The notes: a model not told the origin generated them from the letters alone. A stretch of DNA of 64,000 nt from Brassica napus (GCF_020379485.1 NC_063448.1:15461726-15525725); one strand, 5' to 3'. Positions 48,601-59,912 are shown, counted from the stretch's first letter. Made by a program: numbers and translations.

Positions 48601-49614
48601 AGAGATGTCAGCAGAAATGAAATCAATATTCTTTAACGTTTGATATATGAAACTGGAATTGAGCATTCACACATCCTTTTCCCAATTCTTACCTGATGGA
48701 CTCGTTGCCTTTTGGCGCAATTCAAGATACTCCAGTCTTCCTTTGGAGTTAATTTTTCATCCTCATACTCATTGTCTGATCCACCATAATAACTGTAATA
48801 GTCGCCATTGTGCAATAGAAACAGAAAATCATGTTTATTAATCATGTAGCAAATTCGAACAAAATCACTAAACAAATCTTACTTCTTCATAACCATGCAT
48901 CTTTGGTAGAAGATCTGCTCCTAATTAATTAGCACAATCCTGCAAACCAAAAATTATGTTTGAAACATGATCTTGATACAAAACATATAACACATACCAA
49001 TGAATACAATATTAAAAAGGGGATTCTTCACAGATAAAGATCATAGCTGATATCTGATCAAATTAAATATATGAGCAGATGAAAAAATACAGTTTAAAAT
49101 CATCTTCCCCTCAGACTTACACCAGCGACAACGTATTGGGAGAAAACAGTTGGAAGGTTGGCGACGATAGATTTGGAGCCTTTTTGAGAAATTGCTGATG
49201 TGGTTTTTGTGTGATTAGGAGTGATAATCGGGACTTCGTGTAAGGGTTGAGCTCCATATATATACAGCGAAGCAGGAGAGGATGAAGAGAGGGTCATCTT
49301 GAAATTGTAACTGTGTTGTTCGATTATTACTGATGTAGTTATTGGGAAGGGGATGCACCATAGTCTTCAAAACAGAAGGAGCAGTGACGAAGAACTAAGC
49401 TGAAGAGAGGTTGCGAAAGGTCACATACGGCTAGAAGGAGATTGCTAGGTTTACAGAAAATGGGCTTAATAACTTCCTAAACTTCTCTTAGAGCCCATTA
49501 ACGCACATGAAACTTCGGTCTTTATTAAGTAATGACAGGTGTCCAGATTTTTCCCATGCTAATTGCTGATGTGGAAGCCTAAGAAGAGACAAAACTCTCA
49601 TTTATTATTATAGA
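45684..49614 (-). mobile_element. Helitron carrying gene fragments, 3.9 kb (minus strand)
   Basis: The minus-strand 5' end is TCTATAATAATAAATGAGAG (from 49614). The 3' end has a GC-rich hairpin (CCGCCCGTAGGGCGG, about 45699-45713), then GCCAACCA and CTAG (45684-45687). The insertion lies exactly between A and T, confirmed by the undisturbed copy at 45671-45689 (AATCTATTACGGATATGG versus AATCTATTACTAA / TATGG). It has no Rep/helicase. The 5' half holds leader-like and exon-like sequence (47973-49297); the 3' half (45690-47400) is AT-rich. Non-autonomous, probably with captured host gene material. Confidence 0.8.
47973..49297 (-). pseudogene. Exon-like segments of an unidentified gene inside the Helitron
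   Basis: Candidate exons, minus strand. 49297-49121 has ATG then TLSSSSPASLYIYGAQPLHE and 59 codons, before GTAAGT. A segment ending at 48693 reads DNEYEDEKLTPKEDWSILNC to KRQRVHQ before GTAAGA. Segment 48586-48503 lies between TTACAG and GTGTGG and has 28 codons (VASIIELIRSNHAFNVNCNA). Segment 48143-47973 follows CTTCAG (QANRLCEYVTMMKFMEESWQ) and runs to a stop. The last three are all phase 0, which argues for genuine exons. The second does not join the first without another exon. I do not recognise the protein; the last exon is charged and probably helical. Whether it is transcribed is unknown. Confidence 0.4.
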
Positions 49615-49655
49615 TATGGTAGAAACTCTATAGATTAATATTCAATAAATTAACA

Positions 49656-49757
49656 AATCTTTGATCTTTCGTATTCACATGGATGCGGAGTTACCGATTT
49701 GGTTTACAGAGTCAATTTGAGTCTGTGAATGTCTTGTTGTCAAAAAAAAAAAAAAAT
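49656..49757 (+). mobile_element. Second copy of the short poly(A) retroposon
   Basis: Contains CACATGGATGCGGAGTTACC and TTTGGTTTACAGAGTC and ends GTTGTC plus poly(A), matching 4590-4686. Comparison with the paralogous copy at about 45440-45475 (AACATTTTTTTGGTTTTGAA) shows it as extra sequence, so it is an insertion into the duplicated repeat. Confidence 0.55.
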
Positions 49758-49838
49758 TGTACTGATTCAAAATATGATATAAATCCATATGATACTAAGA
49801 TAATAATTTGTATATATATGATCGCATAAAAATATAAG

Positions 49839-49875
<37 letters not shown>

Positions 49876-50084
49876 ATATAAGTACAAACAAAAAAAATTG
49901 TATTGTTTATTTCATACTCACACCATAATTAACCTCTATTTTTTAATATTTCAATATATTTTGATAATATTTAATAAAAGTAATATCAAAAACTTTTAAA
50001 TTCTATAAAAAATATTTTATATACATCAAATAATAAATAAAACAATAGAAAATTGATTTTCTAAAATTAAATTAATGTATATGC

Positions 50085-51604
50085 ACGGTTGATATCTTGC
50101 ATATTTGCATTGTTTTAGTCATTCATTCTTGCATATTTTGAATCATTTAGATTAGTATTTAGGCATCTTTAGGTTTCATTTGCATACATAAGTATTTATT
50201 AGGTGTTGGAGTATCCTTTGGAGTTTTTGGAGGAGTCTGGAGACATTGTGGTCCAAAAAGGGGTGAATTATGATCATTGGACGAGTTGAGTATCAGAGCG
50301 GGCTCTCGTAGCGACCTAGAGCACCCGCTCTACACAGAACAAAGGCAGCGCGACATCCCGTAGCGGGGTGTGGCACCCGCTCTGAGCTATGCATCTTGGT
50401 CGACGAACTTTGAAGCTGGAGCGGGCAGTGGGAGCGACCTCAGTAACCCGCGCGCCATATGGAGTTGCGGACAAAGCGATTGGAGCGACGTCCCGGAGCG
50501 AGGTGAGGTACCCGCTCCGAACTCAACCTCTCGTCGATGACTTTCGAGAGCCAGAGCGTCCAAGACGGAGCGAGGTCATCAACCCGCGCGCAATATGAAG
50601 AAATGAAGCAGGGAGCCGGAGCGACCTCTCGGAGCGAGGTGAGACACCCGCTCTGGAAGCAGAGCAACTTGGTGGAGCGACTTCATCAACCCGCACGTGT
50701 TTCTCTTCTTTTGATAGAAAATTTATGTTTTATTTGGGCCTTTCAGGTTGTTGACTGAGCCCACTAGGTTATAGAAGTCATATAAATACTCTCTAAACCT
50801 AATGTTAAGATCTTATCTTGTTTTCTATCTAATCAAAAGCCACTTTTGGGTGAAAGATCTAATCTTGATCATAATTTTTTTATCTTTGCTTGATTACTTT
50901 GACCATTAATCATGTTTAGATTTGGATCAACTAATGATCTAGTGTCTACCATGATTATGAGTGAGTAGTCATCTTTGGATTCATGGGTTAGGATGATTTA
51001 GGATGATTAAGTGATGATCTAAAATGTTTAGAGTAGATTAATGTGTTTCTTTGCTTGATTGAGTGATCTTAATGCTAAGCTTGAGTTGGCCATTCTGGTT
51101 TAGAACTCTAGACATTTCATTGCCCGGAAGGTGTTCGATGAAATGTCTGAGCCAACTCATCAAGCTCTTAGCTTACCCTACCAAAGGGATTTGATGTTAG
51201 GGGAGTTAGGAAAGTTGAATGATCTATCCTTAATGATTGCTTGATTGACACAAACCAAAGGAATTTGATGTTTGATCATGAGAGTAAATGAGCTTTTATC
51301 TTGGAAGAGAACTTGCTTAGAATTGATATCTAGACTTAGGAGAATGTGTTGATTGAAACCTTGCCATTTTAGATTTAATCTTAGTCATCTGAAATCAAAA
51401 TCCTATGCCCATGATTCCTCCTTATTCCAATTGATTGAAAGTTGTTGTTTAGTTGCTTTAGAAACCTGTTAGATTGATTGAACCCACTCATCTTATTGAT
51501 TGCATTTAGCTTAATTGAAAACATGAATTCTCTTTGATTCAAAACTCTTAGAAATTACTATGATGATTTGATTATTGGACCCTTGAAAAGTCCATTTCAA
51601 CGAT
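50085..51604. mobile_element. Solo LTR, about 1.5 kb, probably Ty3/gypsy
   Basis: TGATATCTTGCATATTTGCA (50090) to CCATTTCA (51599) has TG...CA ends and is flanked by ACGGT (50085-50089) and ACGAT (51600-51604), a 5-bp duplication with one mismatch. There is no adjacent primer-binding site, interior or second LTR. Length and the GATATCTTGCATATTTGCATT start are typical of plant gypsy LTRs as I recall. Open frames at 50389-50758 arise from its GC-rich repeats and are not genes. Confidence 0.7.
50284..50700. repeat. GC-rich ~65-bp degenerate repeats inside the solo LTR
   Basis: ACCCGC(T/G)C motifs recur at about 50324, 50371, 50447, 50511, 50582, 50647 and 50689, each preceded by GGAGCGA(C/G)GT-like sequence, giving a period near 65 bp (130 bp for alternating subtypes). 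The composition stands out sharply from the AT-rich surroundings. Confidence 0.65.
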
Positions 51605-52308
51605 AAAACCTAAAAAGGAAAGTTTTTCTAAATCAATAATTCTATAAATTAATAAAATACTATAGCAACAATATTCTTAATTTATAGATTTTTACTGTAT
51701 TAAGGTTACCATGCAATAGAGTAATCATCTTATTAAGGATCCATCAAAAATGAACTTTTTGTTATTTTTTTTTATGATCAAGTGTAGAAAAAAATAAAAT
51801 AACAACAAAGCAGTAAGCGCAGATTGATAATAAAAATCCGCATAAAAAAATTGTTGTTTAACAATAGATAAAGTACCCATAATAACTCATTATAACATAA
51901 ATACGAAAAAAACAATTGTTAATAATAGCAATTACTAACATTGTCGAAAACAACTATATTAACTTCGAAAAAGATTCTTCTAAATTAAACCTCTTTTCCA
52001 CTATTTTATAAATCCCCAAAAAGATACAATGGTATTTGAGAACTCAATCTCTGTCTCTTTTGATCGATTTCAATTGATTTATGTATTTTATAGTTTTATA
52101 ATACTTAAAATACTATAAAATCTTACAACTTTTAATTAAAACAGCAACAATAGTAAGAATTCAGTCATTTTAGCTATACAATTGAAATTTGGTGTAGACA
52201 GAATAATCATACTCACACCCATCTTAACATATAAGAAAATTTATACAAAATTATATATTAATAAAAACCAATACATCAGATCCCGTGCGTAGAACGGACC
52301 TGCCCTAG
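51605..52308 (+). mobile_element. Helitron 3' end (fragment)
   Basis: A small hairpin (CCGT...ACGG, 52283-52297) followed by ACCTGCC and CTAG (52305-52308) and T is a Helitron 3' signature. The matching 5' end is not certain; TCTATAAATTAATAAAATAC near 51640 is a candidate. The interior is AT-rich without a gene. Confidence 0.45.
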
Positions 52309-53183
52309 TAATTATATATAAAATACAATTGTTACAAAAGTTAGTTAACATCCTGATAGAATACGAATATATTTTCTATGGAGCGTTAACGGATGAGGTA
52401 GACTATGTTCAATATTAATATATTTTTAAAATGGTCCATAATTTAAATGACAATTTGTAATAGTAGATAAAAAATAGAACCCCAAATTAATTAATTAGAT
52501 TATACTAATATTATCTACAAGGAGACATTTACAAATAATACACATGAACTTACAATTTTAAGCCAAAATAAATTCTAACTCAACCGTGATAAATATTACG
52601 CCACAATGTTATAAACCCTCATTGTCCGAGACTACATTTTGTCTTATGCACCTTTATTGTCTGAGATTGTTAGTTTTATGAAGAGATAATTTTGAATAAA
52701 GGAAGAAGATAGGAATTTGGATAGGAGAATAGGTCGATTATATCAGGGATGTTTTCTAGTAAAAAACATTGGTACTGATGTTTATACATGTGGTAACGAA
52801 GTTTTAACTGTCGATTAAACATATGTCTGGAATGGTTTGGCCAATGAAAATAAATTACTTACTAGTGTCTTTTTTTCGATTGTATTATTAAACCTTTTAG
52901 GCAAAAAATTCTAAACAATGAAAATTAGCAAAACAAATATAGAAAAATGATACACCAGTAGGGATCAAAAGTAAACTAATATAAATCTATCTTGCGTATG
53001 GATGACCAAAGATTTTTCATATAAAAACTCTATATTTGCTTCTGGAATAGTTGAATCTCAAGGGAGATAATCTTCATATTAATTCAAAAATACCACGTTT
53101 CAAACTGAATTGGGGATGATTGCCACTCTCTTTTTAATACTCCAGTAGGAGTCACCAGAGACAAGACAACCCTTTATATTGCT
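52309..53183. other. AT-rich spacer, no gene seen
   Basis: No long frame, transposon end or RNA gene. A block near 52720-52760 is weakly similar to 8780-8840. The last 200 bp may be 3' sequence of the fragment at 53184-53549. Confidence 0.5.
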
Positions 53184-53549
53184 CTATTGAAAATAATAGT
53201 CAAAGAGATTACCATTCCATAGAATTTCATGATACCTTTCGAAGTAACCATAGTTTGCAGCAAGAACTCCATCAGCATCAAATGAAGAACCATCAAAGAT
53301 TGAAGCCAGTAAGACACCATCTGCAGTAGATCTGTCAATTACCTTTTGTAAACGGTTCAATTGAACCGAAGTTTTTGTCTTACCAAATCCTTTGTAAGAA
53401 ACATACAAAAAAACAATAAAAAATGTTGCCAGGTTTAAAATAAATTGACAATCAAACAAACCAAGTGATAGAAAATAAATCAAATCAAAGAAAAAGAAGC
53501 AAAGCGAATCAAACAAGCCGATGTCGGAGCTATAGAAGCCTCCGACCAT
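53184..53549 (-). pseudogene. Unidentified gene 5' fragment
   Basis: An ATG at 53549 follows a leader-like AAAACCCTAGCCGTCAAGAG, typical of plant 5' UTRs. The frame begins MVGGFYSSDIGLFDS. A T-rich hydrophobic stretch that looks like an unspliced intron (ending TTTCTTACAAAG near 53397) is followed by GFGKTKTSVQLNRLQKVIDR and GVLLASIFDGSSFDADGVLA, then a stop at 53184. The whole open frame may be chance read-through of an intron between two real exons. I do not recognise the protein, and nothing downstream extends it. It is probably a fragment of a host gene or a captured piece. Confidence 0.35.
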
Positions 53550-53689
53550 TGGTTTGAAACTAAAAAAAAAATCTCTCTTTTTCTCTTGACGGCTAGGGTT
53601 TTTCCAAGGTACAGAGAAGGGGGACGACCATCAAATTACTTACTAGTGTCTATTGAAGAGTTTTTTTGCTTGAAAAAACTTAAGGTGAT

Positions 53690-54773
53690 GATTGTTTCCT
53701 TGGTTTTTAGATTTTAGTTTCTAATTTCTGGATTTTGGTTTTTAGATTTTAGTTTTTGTTTTTTGATTTTGTAGTAGATTTTATCTTTTTCAAAAGCTTG
53801 AATAGTGATTAAATATATTATTATATAAAACAAAAAATGTTATAAATTAAAAACTACTAGCTACATATATAATTACATTTAATTTTATATCGATATAACT
53901 AATTAAAATTTCAAAACAAACTAAATAAAATGTAATTATATTTTTATAAAATATGGCAATATTGAATAACATTTATGAAATTCCAGTATTACAAAATAAA
54001 TATCGATATCTGGATTTTTAAAGTGTATATGATCATAGAAAATGAATAATTACATTTTATATTAACAGACTTAAAATTTTTTAATATGGTAAAAATGCAT
54101 TAAATTTATGCAATATTATTATATAAAAATTAATTACAATATAGTAATTGTATAATACATTGAGAATATTAGTTTTTATGGCAGTATTTGGATTTTTTTT
54201 AGATATTAGTTATGTGATTATTCTGTGAATATTTGGTTCTTCTAAATTTGATTTTTTATTTATCTAATTATTGTTTTTAATATGATTTTTATGTAAATTA
54301 TTTTTTAATAAAGGTGACATACTAAATCAATAAATAAAAAATTAATTATATATATTAATCATAAAATATGTATTTTGGTTTATTCTGAAATTAAAAAAAT
54401 ATGTTAATTTTATTCTTTGGTATAAGAATTTTTTATATTTTCATATCATATATTAAATGTAAAATATTTTATTACTTACTATTTTATCATTTTAGTCTTT
54501 TCTTATTAATTTTTATTATATTAATACATAAAATATACAAATATCTTAATAAGAAAAAAATACAAAGCCCAGCGTGCATTGTTGAGAAAACCAAAAAAAA
54601 ATATGGTTTTTGGCTTTTGCTTGAAAATAGGTAGTTAATAACAAAAGCTGGTTTTCCTATATTCTAGAGAATTTATTTTCTCAAAATCTTGATTGGTAAA
54701 ACTTTGGTTTAAAAAAAAACAAAAAACCAAAAAACCAAAAACTGTTTGAAAAACCATAAACAATCAACCTCTA
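53690..54773. mobile_element. Non-autonomous DNA element with GGTT(G/T)ATTGTTT termini
   Basis: The left end (about 53690) AGGTGATGATTGTTTCCTTG followed by GTTTTTAG runs is mirrored at the right end, where the complement of about 54773 reads AGGTTGATTGTTTATGGTTT. Both ends are rich in GGTTTTT/AAAAACC. This is consistent with a ~1.1-kb MITE-like element; the target duplication is unclear. Interior AT-rich, no gene. Confidence 0.4.
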
Positions 54774-54879
54774 ACAGTTTCTAGACCGTCGCTTCGAATA
54801 CACCAAGGTCCAATGTGTCAATAAAATATCTCAATAATCTTTATACTTCCCATTTCACCATGACGATGATCTCTCTATT

Positions 54880-55110
54880 ATCATATACTATGTATTGTAC
54901 AGCTTATGTTGATTGTATACATGTAAATTGAGTTATATAGGAGTACACGAGCCTGTATAGAGTATAAATACTATCAGTTGTACATTGTAGTTGAATTAAT
55001 AAGAATGAGTTTATTTTACTCATCCTCTCTGCTCTATTCTCTCGACTAAACGAAACCATTGTTAGTTTTTGATTCATTTGGTTGTTTTAGTTCCAGAGCC
55101 ATAACAATAT
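54880..55110 (+). repeat. Possible copia LTR remnant with primer-binding-site-like motif
   Basis: A segment with TATAAATAC (about 54963), GTACATTGTAGTTGAATTAA and a CT-rich tail is followed by TTCCAGAGCCATAACA near 55092, which resembles the copia primer-binding site TGGTATCAGAGCC. Ends are not defined. Confidence 0.3.
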
Positions 55111-55250
55111 TTTATATCGTATCGTATTAACGCATATTTTTGTATACTATCAGAAATCTTTCCACCGTTTTTCAGAAAAAAAAAAAAATCTCTCAACCAG
55201 TTTTGGTCTTTGAAACAAATTTCTCAACCGGTTTGTCTTTCTATCTGTTA

Positions 55251-55501
55251 CCATCTCCAATGGTTTACTCTATTTTTTACTCTAAAATAGAGTAACTCCA
55301 TAATAGAGTTTGAGTTTGCTCCAATGGTACTCTATTTTAGAGTAGAAAATAGAGTGATGAACAAAAAAAATATAAGTTACTCTATATCTGGATTAAACCT
55401 ATTTTTCACTTTATTATAGAGTGAGAAATAGAGTACCATTGGAGCATTTTTACTCTAAACTCTATTTTAAAGTAAAAAATAGAGTGAGGTTGGAGATGTC
55501 C
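55251..55501. mobile_element. MITE (Tourist/Harbinger-like) with a nested inverted repeat
   Basis: Left end CCATCTCCAATGGTTTACTC and right end complement GGACATCTCCAACCTCACTC form inverted repeats that continue as CTATTTTTTACT(C/T)TAAAATAGAG. Inside, a second inverted pair (GCTCCAATGGTACTCTATTT at about 55319 and its complement ending near 55446) brackets the centre. TTA and TAA adjoin the two ends. Total 251 bp, non-coding. Common in Brassica gene-poor DNA as I recall. Confidence 0.7.
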
Positions 55502-55594
55502 TAACACAGTCAAGCCACGAAAGTCAACGCTATTAGATAATCATATAAGTGTAACCTAGCACCTTTCCAGAGTAGATTTTTTCCTAGTCACAGT

Positions 55595-55992
55595 AAATTC
55601 AAATAATTATTTTAGTAATTTATATTTGTTTTTAAAAATTTAATTATAACATATACAAAAAATCTAAATTTTTATTATATGGTTAATATGGTTGTTTAAT
55701 TTATTTTAATAGTTTAAAATTAAACAAATATAAGATACACTTATTTTTATCAAATATTTATTATTCAAAATCATTAAATGTCATATATATATTAGCCACA
55801 TTAAGCAATTCCGTAATTTTATTTAAGAAAATAATGAAGCACATTAATAATATATTTATGGTTAGTTCAATAAAAAGTTTATTATATATTAGATAGACCA
55901 ACATATTTCTCTAAAGATTCTAAGAATCATTTTAGTGATGACATGTGGGTACAAAAAAATATTGTAACGTTTCTCAATTAATATATAAGAGA
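55595..55992 (-). mobile_element. Truncated Helitron of the 41567 family (minus strand)
   Basis: The minus-strand 5' end TCTCTTATATATTAATTGAG reads leftwards from 55992 (plus-strand GA followed by T). The ~400 bp that follow are homologous to the first ~400 bp of the Helitron at 41567 (shared CAACATATTTCTCTAAAGAT complement, TAAGCAATTCCGTAA). No 3' hairpin or CTAG is found, so the 3' part is lost. Confidence 0.65.
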
Positions 55993-58066
55993 TATCTATA
56001 ACGTGCAAACTATTTCCTTTTTCCTTTAATTATCTGACCACAAAGAGGTTAACACAAAAGAGTCCATCATCCATATACGCAGAACCAGTCGTAACAGTAA
56101 TTCCAATACTTATTTTTCACAATTATCAAATGGTTATAGTTTGGTGGTTAAAAGTATTTTAAATGCTCGTTTTAGTAAGTTTGAATTCGCTTACTCTGAT
56201 TTTAACGATTTTGGCTACTGCATAAATGCCTTCAACTAAAACAAACCCAGATTTTTAATGTATTGGATTGACTAGCTGGATTTTCCCTAAAAGACATGTA
56301 AATCAATACATATATGAAGTGTTTTAGATTTAAAAAGTTACGTTTACGAAAATAATAGTAGTTTATTTCCTTTTGCAACGTGATCCACCAGCCAACGTTA
56401 GTTGACTTATCCAGTCATATCCGTTGGCCTGAATAAAAACAAATTGTTACTTTTGTCTATTTTTGTTAAATTACTTTTTTTTTCTTTTACGTTATCCCTT
56501 TACCGATGATTAATTCTTATTGAATTCACCGATACTTATCTTTTCTGCCATGACTATTGTTAATCTTATTACTTGTTTTTAACGTGGTAATTGCAATATG
56601 GGAAGATAAAAAATGTTAAGAATAGAAAGAGATATTATTAAGAATTTGGCACTACTTGCAAACCATTATTAAAATACCGTTTTCTCCCTTCTTCAAATTA
56701 ATATTTTTTTCCTTATCTTTACTCCTGCAATTAATTGACAAAATCAGAGCAATGAGCTTCGGTTTATATCCAAAAGTATAGATGGAAAAAATGTTAAGAA
56801 GAACGACACAAAAGAATGTTGGTTCTTCGAGTCTAGTGAAAAATTGCTGGAATAAAACAAAGTTTTACCGTGAATTAGATCTTATTGTTCGATAGAGCAG
56901 AGGTTTTAAATGTTTCGTGCTTTCCACAAGACTACTCTATCTCACAATGTTTTTCTTTTCTTTTTCACTTGGGTACCATAAAGTTTTTGGAAAACACTAT
57001 ACAGTCTACAACATCGAAATTTCCAAACTTTCATAGCTAAGAAAGGCGTCATTTGTGCAGGAGATTTATCTCAATGTGGCTGGACCTTTTGAACGAAAAA
57101 AATACTAAACGCAAGGAATGAAAACTTTTGACGTTAAATTACTGGCTTTCTTCATAAATAATTTTTTTTATAAATTGATAATATTATCTGTCTTACTTGA
57201 CAATTCTATAATAGCTAGCATCTTCATAATTCTGATATTGATTCATCTCAAGTACCACTCGATTGAGTTCTCGATTTTAGTTGGTCTTGGTCCTCTACCA
57301 TGATATATATTATCTATATATCCCTACGTAGATCGAGACTTACCTAGTTTTCATTGACGAAAAGGTAAAAGTGATTGAATATCAAGACCAACTAATACTG
57401 TACAGGAGAAAAAATGATGAATTCACCACTGGCGTCTATTTTCCTTCTTCTCAAAAAACAAAATATTATAATTTGGAGGTTTTTGTTTCCTCCATGCTAA
57501 ATTGTATATTTTTCATAATTACATTGTTTTGCTTTAATAAGCGTCTATCCCAAAAAGTTATGTTTTATAATAATCCCTCTATGACAAGTGGAAAGCATAT
57601 AAAATTTTGCCGCGTAATGAAATGTCACTGATCTCCGGCTATAAGTAATGGAGTATAGACCATCTCTTTAGATAAGCAAGTAAAACTTTTTCAAGTATCA
57701 CTCTCTCTAGATCGTTTGTTATCAAAAGCGCCTCCCAAGGTCCGCCTACAAACTAAATATTCATTAGTGTTTGTTCTATAGATTCGATTGACCATAATTA
57801 TGATCTATGTTTCTGTTTCACCTTTGTCTAAATTAAAACGTTGTTAGTTAGTTTTCGTTCCTTCGGTTGTGATAGTGTTAACTCCGTAGTTACAAAGTCA
57901 TTCCTTCTCTTTATTTTCTCACTTGTTCAAAAATAGGAACAAAATCAACTAATCTATTTCGATTCTTATCGCATTAACACATGCTTATAGTATTAGTTCT
58001 CCAAAACGTTTTCTTGTATTTTCTTATCTAAAGTCTTTATTTTTTTGGTCTTAGAAACGAAAGGAA
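55993..58066. other. Intergenic region upstream of the carbonic anhydrase pseudogene
   Basis: About 2 kb without a convincing gene. Small frames at 57118-57303 and 57371-57631 show no recognisable protein. Complementary GTTGGTCTTG (about 57280) and CAAGACCAAC (about 57383) could pair. Promoter elements for 58067 must lie here but none is obvious. Confidence 0.5.
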
Positions 58067-58124
58067 ATGTTGACGGAGACGTATGAAGATGCCCTTAAAA
58101 AACTAGGAGGGCTTCTCAGGTACA

Positions 58125-58163
<39 letters not shown>

Positions 58164-59912
58164 CCAAAGCAGATCTAGAATTTTGGATTTTACAGTTTGT
58201 GGAATGATCATTTTGGCTCCCATATATACCTTGATTATTAATTATTTTGTATAGATAACCTACAGTTTGTCTTCTATATTTTGTTTGATATTAAAACGTT
58301 AACTGCAGTAAGAAATCGGATCTCGGGAAAGTGGCGGCCTCAAAGATCAAGAAGTTAACGGTTGAGCTAGAGGAACTTGATTCCAACAAATCATCAGATG
58401 CAGTAGAGCGAATCAAATCCGGATTTATCCATTTCAAGACTCACAAGTATCTGTACGTTTACTTCCTAGTTCCGTATCCGTCTATTTCATTGTACTTTTA
58501 ATATTGATAAAACTTCACTTTTCCCCAACATTTAATAATAGTGCTTATAAAGTTAAATACTTATGTTAATCTAGTTACATTCTCAAAAGGGCATTAGACA
58601 AAAAGGTTTATTTTAAGTTTTCTGGATGTTTATAAACGTGTGTCTTGGTTAAATAAAAGCTCGAGTCTTCAACTTGATGATTAAATGTATAATTTTATGT
58701 ATTGGTTTCATCAATTTTCAGGAAGAAGCCATCTCTGTACAATGCACTTGCCAAAGGCCAGAGCCCCAAGGTTTAGATTTTGCCAATCTATTTTATTATT
58801 TTTCTCCTTTAGCGTGGTTTCCGTTTCTAGCTTCATTTCACTCTTAAGTGGCCAAAAAGGGTATGAAACAGAAGATAAGGTTTAATCCAATAATGACTAG
58901 TGGTGATGATACTATAGAACACACGCAAATAAAAAACTAAAAACCCTAAAACTATTAAGACAACTTGAAAGAGATCATTTTAACAATGTGAATTTTTTTT
59001 TTTTTTTTTGCAGTTTCTGGTGTTTGCTTGTTCGATCGGATTCACGAGTTAGCCCTACTCAGATCTTGAATTTCAAACCTGGGGAAGCATTTGTCGTTAG
59101 AAACATTGCAAACATGGTGCCACCTTTTGACAAGGTTCGTCCTAACTAAAAAAAATTATGTACATGTCCCTCTAGTTACATAACATCACAAGTTGTTAGT
59201 GACTAAATAACTAAACTAATAACACTAAGCTTTGGAAACTTGCAGACGCAACACTCTGGTGTTGGTGCAGCCCTTGAATTTCCAGTTACAGCCCTCAACG
59301 TACGTAGTTAATTAATTAATCGTTACTTAGAGGGATATCATGTCCATTGAAGATGATGTTGTTAATTAATCGTTACTCTGGTGATTGGTCACAGCCGTTG
59401 TGGTGGAATAAAGGGACTCATGTCCATTGAAGATGATGCTGCTCCTTCTAAGAAGTAACTAATCTCAAAACGCTAATATAATCAATATCATGATCAAGCA
59501 TGAGACAGTTTCTTGGTGATTGGTTCACTAATTTTATTGAAATTCTTTATAATGGCAGCGTCTTCATAGATAACTGGGTCCAGATCGGCACACCGGCAAA
59601 GAACATGGTCAAGCAGGACATCTGAGCTTCAACGATCAGTGTAGCTACTGTGAGAAGGTAGTTAATAAGAAAAAGACACAATCTTTGCTCCGTTTCTCTG
59701 TCTTAATTTGAAGGTAAAAGCTGAGATTGTCTTTGGATTTCCAGGAAGCCGTGAACGTGTCCTTAGGGAATCTGTTGTCTTACCCATTTGTGAAAGAGCG
59801 AGTGGTGAAGAACAAGCTCGCCTTAAGAGGAGCTCACTACGATTTCGTGAAAGGAACGTTTGATCTCTGGGAACTCGACTTCAAGACCACCCCTGCTTTT
59901 TCCTTTTCTTAA
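58067..59912 (+). pseudogene. BCA3: Beta-carbonic anhydrase (BCA3-like) pseudogene
   Basis: Exons: 58067-58119, 58309-58452, 58722-58770, 59014-59134, 59246-59299, 59381-59454 (partial), 59559-59657, 59745-59912, with GT-AG borders at the intact ones. Protein pieces: [149 protein letters not shown]. These match cytosolic beta-CA3, which interconverts CO2 and bicarbonate at a Cys-His-Cys zinc site. Lesions: a 4-bp insertion (59035-59038) between the Cys and Asp of the ACSDSR zinc motif; loss of the intron-5 acceptor and start of exon 6, with local duplications; a 7-bp deletion near 59618 in exon 7 giving a TGA. Intron 1 has a (CT)n tract. Unless the assembly is wrong, no active enzyme is made. 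Confidence 0.88.

Noticed and set aside
50389..50758. Three overlapping frames of 69-75 codons
   Set aside because: They arise from GC-rich repeats in a solo LTR, on both strands, with no recognisable domain.
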